From a virus, in the IMG/VR virus record IMGVR_UViG_3300032286_000962, positions 1-62,288 of that record: DNA of 62,288 nt; one strand, 5' to 3'. Shown here one piece after another: positions 57,684-62,288 of the stretch. Position numbers and translations under genes: made by a program. The first letter of the stretch is position 1. Every line of letters begins with the position of its first letter. The notes beneath the pieces are model-generated. The model saw nothing but the letters and a program-made list of their open reading frames with translations, was not told the origin of the DNA and ran no database searches.

Positions 57684-58892
57684 ATGGCTAATAATTGCAT
57701 CGATCTGGCAACAGTCCAGAACTTCGCTTCCAAGGATACGAACCGTATCGTTGGACAAATCGCAAAGGTTCTTGCCCGCAAGAGCCCCTACATCAACTCC
57801 ATCGATGGTGGAACTCTCCCCAACGTCTCCGACGTTGTGCGTTCCGTCGTTGAGGAAATGGCAGTTCCCGCGTCCTCGCTGGCGTCCCCCACCTTCACCG
57901 CTGACATCAATCTTTGCGGTATCGGTGCGACTCCTGACCGCGTAGGTTCGACCGAGTATCAGTTCCAGCTCGCCACCCTCCGTGGTGCTGGCCCACGCGT
58001 CTGCGTCAAGCAAGCCCGTACCGCCTTCAAGGGTTCTTACCTTCAGGCTCAGGTCTCGCTTGAGAAGACGATCCTCCAGCTCATCAACGCTGATATCCGT
58101 TATCAGTTCTTGATCCAGTCTGGTATCAAGTACACCTGCTCCAGCACCAACACCTTCAACTCGAACTTGACTGGTGACATGCAGCAGATCAACACCCAGT
58201 TCTCTGCCAACGTCGTTGACAGCCCGCTGAACTTCAAGACCCTCTACAAGATCGGTAGCTTCCTCCGCGAGGAGATGCTTGCCGAGCCCTTCGCCTCGAA
58301 GGACGGAGAGTTCTTCCAAGTTCTTCTCGGCGCAGACGCCATCGAGAACATCCGCAACGACGCCGACGTTAAGGAGGATCTCCTCTATCTAACCGCTGGT
58401 TCGTTCAAGCTCGGTGAGGAGTCCATCTCTGGTTACCAGTTCATGGGCTATCGTGGGTTCGCCTTCGGTATCGACCAACAGCCTCTGCGTAGCACGGGTC
58501 TTGGGGTTGATGGCAACCTCGTCCTCGTCAATCCGATCATCGCTCAGGCCGTCACCAATGGTTTCGGACAGCGCCGTAACCCAGCTTGGGTGAACGCTCC
58601 CTACGAGGTCGGATTCGTCATCGCAGGCGAGAGCTTCAAGCGTCTCGTTCCTGAGCAGTACGTCGGTGAGGGCACCTTCCGCTTCGCTCCCCAACTTAGC
58701 ATGGGCGAGCTTGAGTGGACGTACTTCCGCGATAACGATTGCAACCTCTACGGAGATTTCGGTCAGCACATCTATCAGATCCAGCGTGCGATCCAGCCGA
58801 TCCGCCCACAGAACGTGTGCGCGATCCTGTTCAAGCGCTGCCCGTTTGATGGTCAGGCGCTGCCCTGCTCGACCTCCACGACTGGTCTGTAA
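57684..58892 (+). CDS. Major capsid protein
   Basis: A 402-residue protein from MANNCIDLATVQNFASKDTN. It has an N-terminal helical arm, a large beta-rich shell domain, and lies after scaffold with its own structured leader and a terminator behind, as expected for the most abundant gene. Two starts are possible: 57684, behind A-rich AAACTAAACAAAATCCC, as chosen, or 57654 (MAAGKTKQNP) with ten more residues. No HK97 fold signature is fully certain by eye. Confidence 0.75.
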   Translation: MANNCIDLATVQNFASKDTNRIVGQIAKVLARKSPYINSIDGGTLPNVSDVVRSVVEEMAVPASSLASPTFTADINLCGIGATPDRVGSTEYQFQLATLRGAGPRVCVKQARTAFKGSYLQAQVSLEKTILQLINADIRYQFLIQSGIKYTCSSTNTFNSNLTGDMQQINTQFSANVVDSPLNFKTLYKIGSFLREEMLAEPFASKDGEFFQVLLGADAIENIRNDADVKEDLLYLTAGSFKLGEESISGYQFMGYRGFAFGIDQQPLRSTGLGVDGNLVLVNPIIAQAVTNGFGQRRNPAWVNAPYEVGFVIAGESFKRLVPEQYVGEGTFRFAPQLSMGELEWTYFRDNDCNLYGDFGQHIYQIQRAIQPIRPQNVCAILFKRCPFDGQALPCSTSTTGL

Positions 58893-58908
58893 TAGTTAGG
58901 TAGTTATC

Positions 58909-58942
58909 GGTGGCTAGTGTAATTAACTTTATGCTAGCCACC
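58909..58942 (+). terminator. Hairpin terminator after capsid gene
   Basis: GGTGGCTAG (58909-58917) and CTAGCCACC (58934-58942) are perfect 9-bp complements around a 16-base A/T-rich loop. The following bases are TCAACTGC then TTAAATAATA, only weakly T-rich. It probably limits read-through or protects the capsid message. Confidence 0.6.
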
Positions 58943-58965
58943 TCAACTGCTTAAATAATACTGCT

Positions 58966-59532
58966 ATGACTCCACAAGAATACACCCTCACTTGCCGTTT
59001 GGCGTCTGGAAGCGCAACCTTTCCAGCATATATTCGCAATCTGATCCAGAATCCTCAGATTGTGAATATCAACAACTTCGCCAATCTGATCAGCACGGTC
59101 ACGCAGGCGTCTGGTGGTATTACTGCTAAAAATCTTGTTCAACTTAATACCATTGTTCACGCGAGCGGTCTAGCCGTTGTGAATAACGCAGTAGTACCAT
59201 CGAACTCTGGAACCTATCACATCAACACGCTTGGCCAGTTCAAGTTTACTGGTGGCGGATCTGGTGGAAATATCACTTTCTGGTACGAGATTAATGATGT
59301 GGCTCCTGATAATGCCTCGTTCACATTCTTCCTGCCAACTTCAAACAACTATCAGCTACTGACAAATGTTGAGGCGGTATTGCCACTTAATGCTGGTGAT
59401 CGGATTAAATTCTACTGGTGGAGCGACATTAACCCTGCCGCAAATGTGGCCTTGCATTACACTCCAGCAGGAACAAATCCCTCCCGCCCAGCTTCGCCAA
59501 GCGTTAATGTAACAATCCTGCAACTTTCTTAA
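58966..59532 (+). CDS. Fibre protein with C1q/TNF-like head
   Basis: A 188-residue protein. The N-terminal 60 residues (QEYTLTCRLASGSATFPAYI) form a helical/short-repeat stalk. The C-terminal 95 residues, including GGNITFWYEIND, LPLNAGDRIKFYWWSD and PSRPASPSVNVTILQLS, look like a C1q/TNF-type jelly-roll as in head fibre tips. It lies directly after the capsid gene, so a capsid decoration is more likely than a tail part. Confidence 0.62.
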   Translation: MTPQEYTLTCRLASGSATFPAYIRNLIQNPQIVNINNFANLISTVTQASGGITAKNLVQLNTIVHASGLAVVNNAVVPSNSGTYHINTLGQFKFTGGGSGGNITFWYEINDVAPDNASFTFFLPTSNNYQLLTNVEAVLPLNAGDRIKFYWWSDINPAANVALHYTPAGTNPSRPASPSVNVTILQLS

Positions 59533-59536
59533 AATT

Positions 59537-59770
59537 ATGTCCGATATCCCTTCCTTCCTAGATACAGCAAAATTCCGCCATCTTGTTCTTGAAAAGATTC
59601 AGGATTCAGCAGGTTTTGATCTTCCTTCATACAATGGTGTTCAATTAAGCAACTATGTTGCCGCAGACAAGCCGCAGACCATCGTCTTAAAGCAAGATGG
59701 CGTTACTGTTGCTACTTTGACACTTGCTTATGATGGGTCAAACAATCTGACTTCTATCGTTACTAGCTAA
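59537..59770 (+). CDS. Small structural protein of the fibre region
   Basis: A 77-residue protein. The end, IVLKQDGVTVATLTLAYDGS, resembles part of the protein at 29183. Its stop overlaps the start of the beta-helix gene (TAATG). It may be a chaperone or base for that fibre. Confidence 0.55.
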   Translation: MSDIPSFLDTAKFRHLVLEKIQDSAGFDLPSYNGVQLSNYVAADKPQTIVLKQDGVTVATLTLAYDGSNNLTSIVTS

Positions 59771-61473
59771 TGCCTTCTTTTGCCCATACAGCATACATCT
59801 CGCCTACAGGAGATGATGGAACAGCGGCTTTAGACAACCCAAGCCTTCCGTTTGCTACTGCACAAGCGGCGTTTGATATTGTTCAAGCGGATTGGTATAG
59901 CAATCAATCGGATTATTATCTCCTGTCTTTTGCCGATGGAGATGAAACAAACTATGGAGCGATTGGCGTTTTTGTTGATTGGCCTGAACAAATCTGGATT
60001 GAGGGAGCAGGAAGGAACACTACTTCTATTGGTGGAATTTCTGGATCTGCTGGTGGCGATCAATATGGAACTGGAGGTGCTGGAACAAGCCTAAACATCA
60101 ACTCCGATGGATCTATCAAGGTAGCTTATCTGCAAGGAGGGAGCGGCGGAACAGGAATAGGAGAAGGATATAATTGCTATGGTGGTGCTGGTGGAAATGT
60201 TATTGCCGCTAATTTGTATATCTCTGGCAACGTAACTGGTGGAAATGGCGGTGGAACTAACACTAGTCCATATGGTGATTGGACATACGGAGGTAACGGA
60301 GGTTCTGTAACTTTAACAAATTGCTATTGCACAAATGCATATGGTGGAACTGGCGCAGGAACTTCTAGCGATTATGAAGCGTTTTCTGGAATAGGAGGTT
60401 CAGTAACAATTTCTGGAGTTCTATCTGGAGAAACATATGCAAGTTCTATTTTCTATGGAGGAGATTCAGCATCTAGTTATGGCAACTTTGGTGGAAGTGC
60501 CGCAACGGGCGGAGGCATCGATATTTCCGATTGCACATTTAATTCTTGCGTCGCAGGGTCATCATCTGAAACTAGAGGGTTTAATGGAATTGGTGGGGCT
60601 TCAGTATCAATTACTAACTGCACATTGATTAACGCCGCAACAGCCGCAAGCGGAGGATTGGCTAGCGAGGTAAATTATGGTACAGGATCTGGAGGAAACA
60701 TTACTTTTACAAATTCAACTTGCCAAGGATGGCTATATGCAGGGAATGGTGCTGCTGCAAACATCTATGATGGTGGAAACACCGCAGGAAACGGCGGAAA
60801 CATAACAATTGTTAATTCAACAATTCCTGATGGTTTATATGGAGGAATTGCTGGCCCAAATACTTACAATGCTGACTACTACTACTCTGGTTTTGGATCA
60901 TTCGGGCAAGTGATTGTAGATGGCAATGCGTCTTTCTCTTATCCAGCAACTCAAGCAGTTACTTACAGGAATAACCTAGAATCTACTGCAAATTGGGATG
61001 TCTTTGTAAATTGGGAAGATGCAGATGGAAACTATGCATCCATTTTCCCGAGTTCAACAACCGACATTAACATATACGACAGCATTGGATTTGCATCCTC
61101 AACAAGCCTGCCAATTTCTGTAAAATCTGTATCTGTTCACGACTCTGCTTATGTCTCTATTGGTTTTTCTGCTGAATCAATCACAATGAGAGACAGCAGT
61201 ATGGTTAAATTTGGTGATTCTTTTAGATTTAGCTGTGATTGTCCTGTTGATTTTTATGATGATAGCGGCGTGGATTCAGGATATATTTTAAGCGGAGGAG
61301 TTGGGCCTTTAGCTAGATTGCACAGCAATAGTGCAATGTATAATGTCTTTTATGGAGCATTTTCTTCAGAAGCCGCTTTTGGTGCATACGAATATGTTTG
61401 CTCCTCTTCTGGCGGTGGCAACTCTGGACAGATTTCCCGCTTGCTCGGTCTTCCTTGGTTCATTAACATCTAA
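59770..61473 (+). CDS. Beta-helix tailspike or capsid-fibre protein
   Basis: A 567-residue protein. The first 60 residues (AYISPTGDDGTAALDNPSLP) match the opening of parallel beta-helix proteins that begin with a periodic DG..NP.PFAT. Residues 90-370 have repeating GG, GN, IT and TN units with turns such as GGSVTLTNCYC, then a compact C-terminal domain ending SGQISRLLGLPWFINI. No catalytic residues are evident. The gene is markedly A/T-rich compared with its neighbours. A host-surface adhesin is likely. Confidence 0.68.
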   Translation: MPSFAHTAYISPTGDDGTAALDNPSLPFATAQAAFDIVQADWYSNQSDYYLLSFADGDETNYGAIGVFVDWPEQIWIEGAGRNTTSIGGISGSAGGDQYGTGGAGTSLNINSDGSIKVAYLQGGSGGTGIGEGYNCYGGAGGNVIAANLYISGNVTGGNGGGTNTSPYGDWTYGGNGGSVTLTNCYCTNAYGGTGAGTSSDYEAFSGIGGSVTISGVLSGETYASSIFYGGDSASSYGNFGGSAATGGGIDISDCTFNSCVAGSSSETRGFNGIGGASVSITNCTLINAATAASGGLASEVNYGTGSGGNITFTNSTCQGWLYAGNGAAANIYDGGNTAGNGGNITIVNSTIPDGLYGGIAGPNTYNADYYYSGFGSFGQVIVDGNASFSYPATQAVTYRNNLESTANWDVFVNWEDADGNYASIFPSSTTDINIYDSIGFASSTSLPISVKSVSVHDSAYVSIGFSAESITMRDSSMVKFGDSFRFSCDCPVDFYDDSGVDSGYILSGGVGPLARLHSNSAMYNVFYGAFSSEAAFGAYEYVCSSSGGGNSGQISRLLGLPWFINI

Positions 61474-61478
61474 CTACT

Positions 61479-61820
61479 ATGATTGCTCTACCTTCTTCCG
61501 TCACAATTAACTCCGTTGTTATTAACGGGGTGATTCAGCCATCTTTTGAGGTTGGCCCAGAGATTGAATACTCGGTCACATACTCCAACGCAAACAAGGT
61601 TGCTTTTGCAACTATCGCAAAACTCCCTCCTATCGCTCTTTGGCGGGGAGCAGAATACGATGCCGCTGGTCAGTTTACCGATTCCGATGTTAATGCACGA
61701 CTAACTGAAGTTATCGGAGCAGATGCATCCAAGTTCTTTAACGACCTTGTTTCCTCGCGGGTGCTGAAGAAGCAACCATCTTCTAACAAGTCTACGCCTA
61801 TACCCGCTCGTAGCGTCTAG
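61479..61820 (+). CDS. Hypothetical protein before lysis genes
   Basis: A 113-residue beta-rich protein (SVTINSVVINGVIQPSF, IEYSVTYSNANKVAF) with a helical C-terminus (DASKFFNDLVSSRVLKKQ). It lies between the beta-helix gene and the lysis cassette with gaps of 5 and 2 bases. Possibly a fibre chaperone or virion protein. Confidence 0.55.
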   Translation: MIALPSSVTINSVVINGVIQPSFEVGPEIEYSVTYSNANKVAFATIAKLPPIALWRGAEYDAAGQFTDSDVNARLTEVIGADASKFFNDLVSSRVLKKQPSSNKSTPIPARSV

Positions 61821-61822
61821 CC

Positions 61823-62011
61823 ATGATTAACCATCACGATACAACAATCTTCAACGGAATTATTGGCACAACGACATCGCTTGGGGCTACTGCTTTTAGC
61901 CTATTGCCACAAGTCGAGACTTGGTTGCGTATTTCATCTCTAGTTATAGGATTGGTTATTGCTATCCTGACTCTTGATAAGATTCTCAAAGAAAGAAAAA
62001 GGAACAAATGA
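61823..62011 (+). CDS. Holin-like two-span membrane protein
   Basis: A 62-residue protein. It has two hydrophobic segments (about residues 12-29, FNGIIGTTTSLGATAFSL, and 34-55, SSLVIGLVIAILTLD) and a strongly basic end (KILKERKRNK), as in small class II holins. It is coupled to a spanin-type lipoprotein gene by ATGA. The holin would time lysis by opening the inner membrane. No endolysin is visible in the window. Confidence 0.65.
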   Translation: MINHHDTTIFNGIIGTTTSLGATAFSLLPQVETWLRISSLVIGLVIAILTLDKILKERKRNK

Positions 62012-62288
62012 AGACTCTACAAATCATTGCACGAATCGTCATTTCGTGTGCAATGTTATGTGTAGTTGGATGCGCTCACCATGAAGACAATCATTACACA
62101 CCTCCATCAAGCGTGGAAGTCCAGCGTAATGTGGCTAGGGTTGCTCCTCATGTTCGTCCCGAAGGCAAAGCGGCCTACATCGACCTCCAGAAGTCGCTCG
62201 CGGATTATCAAGTCCAAGTGGAGAAGCAGACCGCACTACTCGCTAAAGCGGAAGCTGATGCAGTCTACTGGCATGAGAAACAAGTCAA
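62008..62288 (+). CDS. Spanin-like lipoprotein (3' truncated)
   Basis: The visible 93 residues carry a signal peptide (MKTLQIIARIVISCAMLCVV) with lipobox V19-V20-G21-C22, then a Pro-rich region and a coiled-coil start (LADYQVQVEKQTALLAKAEA). This is the pattern of outer-membrane spanin lipoproteins that fuse membranes at lysis, but the sequence ends at the window edge. It suggests a Gram-negative host. Confidence 0.62.
   Translation, partial: MKTLQIIARIVISCAMLCVVGCAHHEDNHYTPPSSVEVQRNVARVAPHVRPEGKAAYIDLQKSLADYQVQVEKQTALLAKAEADAVYWHEKQV

Overview
This window is a tailed double-stranded DNA bacteriophage. I can name capsid, tail, packaging, replication and lysis genes, every supported gene lies on the + strand, and genes are tightly packed with many ATGA, TAATG and TGATG stop/start overlaps. 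The virion genes look podovirus-like: a large portal, adaptor and nozzle-like tail proteins, a string of internal/ejection-type proteins ending in a 2835-residue polyvalent protein, and no tape-measure or sheath gene. A two-membrane-span holin candidate is followed by a lipoprotein of o-spanin type, which argues for a Gram-negative host. No integrase, repressor or phage RNA polymerase is visible, so transcription probably relies on host RNA polymerase and the lifestyle is probably lytic. The host genus cannot be read from the sequence. Both ends cut genes (endonuclease VII at the left, spanin-like lipoprotein at the right), so the window is a piece or an arbitrary opening of a longer or circularly permuted genome.

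Layout. 1-500: nuclease tail and a small HExxH protein. 548-9955: tail fibre, adaptor-like and nozzle-like tail proteins, and two paralogous fibre-tip-like proteins. 9961-22008: internal/ejection-type proteins, the giant polyvalent protein, and two small ORFs. 22019-29186: early/accessory region with repeated promoters, a winged-helix-like protein, a papain-like protein, a DUF932 protein, small zinc-binding proteins, a RuvC-like resolvase and a dNMP kinase. 29183-31494: a tail-fibre-like insert. 31496-39640: replication block (SF2 helicase, RecB-like nuclease, possible ssDNA-binding protein, family A DNA polymerase, dCMP deaminase, primase-helicase) closed by a strong terminator. 39823-43946: a second early block ending in a train of micro-genes. 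43947-45076: a 1.1-kb gene-free region full of repeats, with a G-quadruplex-type tract just before the terminase genes. 45077-48864: small and large terminase, two tRNAs, small basic proteins. 48869-58892: portal, internal proteins, scaffold, a five-gene glycosyltransferase/methyltransferase cassette, and the major capsid protein. 58966-62288: capsid or tail fibres and the start of the lysis cassette.

How the parts work together. Five copies of one promoter module (A-rich upstream element, -35, 16-bp spacer with a conserved core, -10, and usually GTCAGTAA) sit in front of short early operons. Five early genes carry nearly the same ribosome-binding leader (AAGGA about 10-15 nt before GTG or ATG). 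Late genes mostly lack a Shine-Dalgarno and have A/T- or A/C-rich leaders, so early and late genes seem to use different translation signals. The replication block makes a compact phage replisome with its own nucleotide enzymes. The most unusual parts are the sugar-transferase cassette between scaffold and capsid genes, the repeat-rich region before terminase, two compact RNA-like inverted-repeat elements of about 70 nt, a near-match to the parS partition site, and a tail adaptor that appears to carry hundreds of residues of inserted beta repeats.
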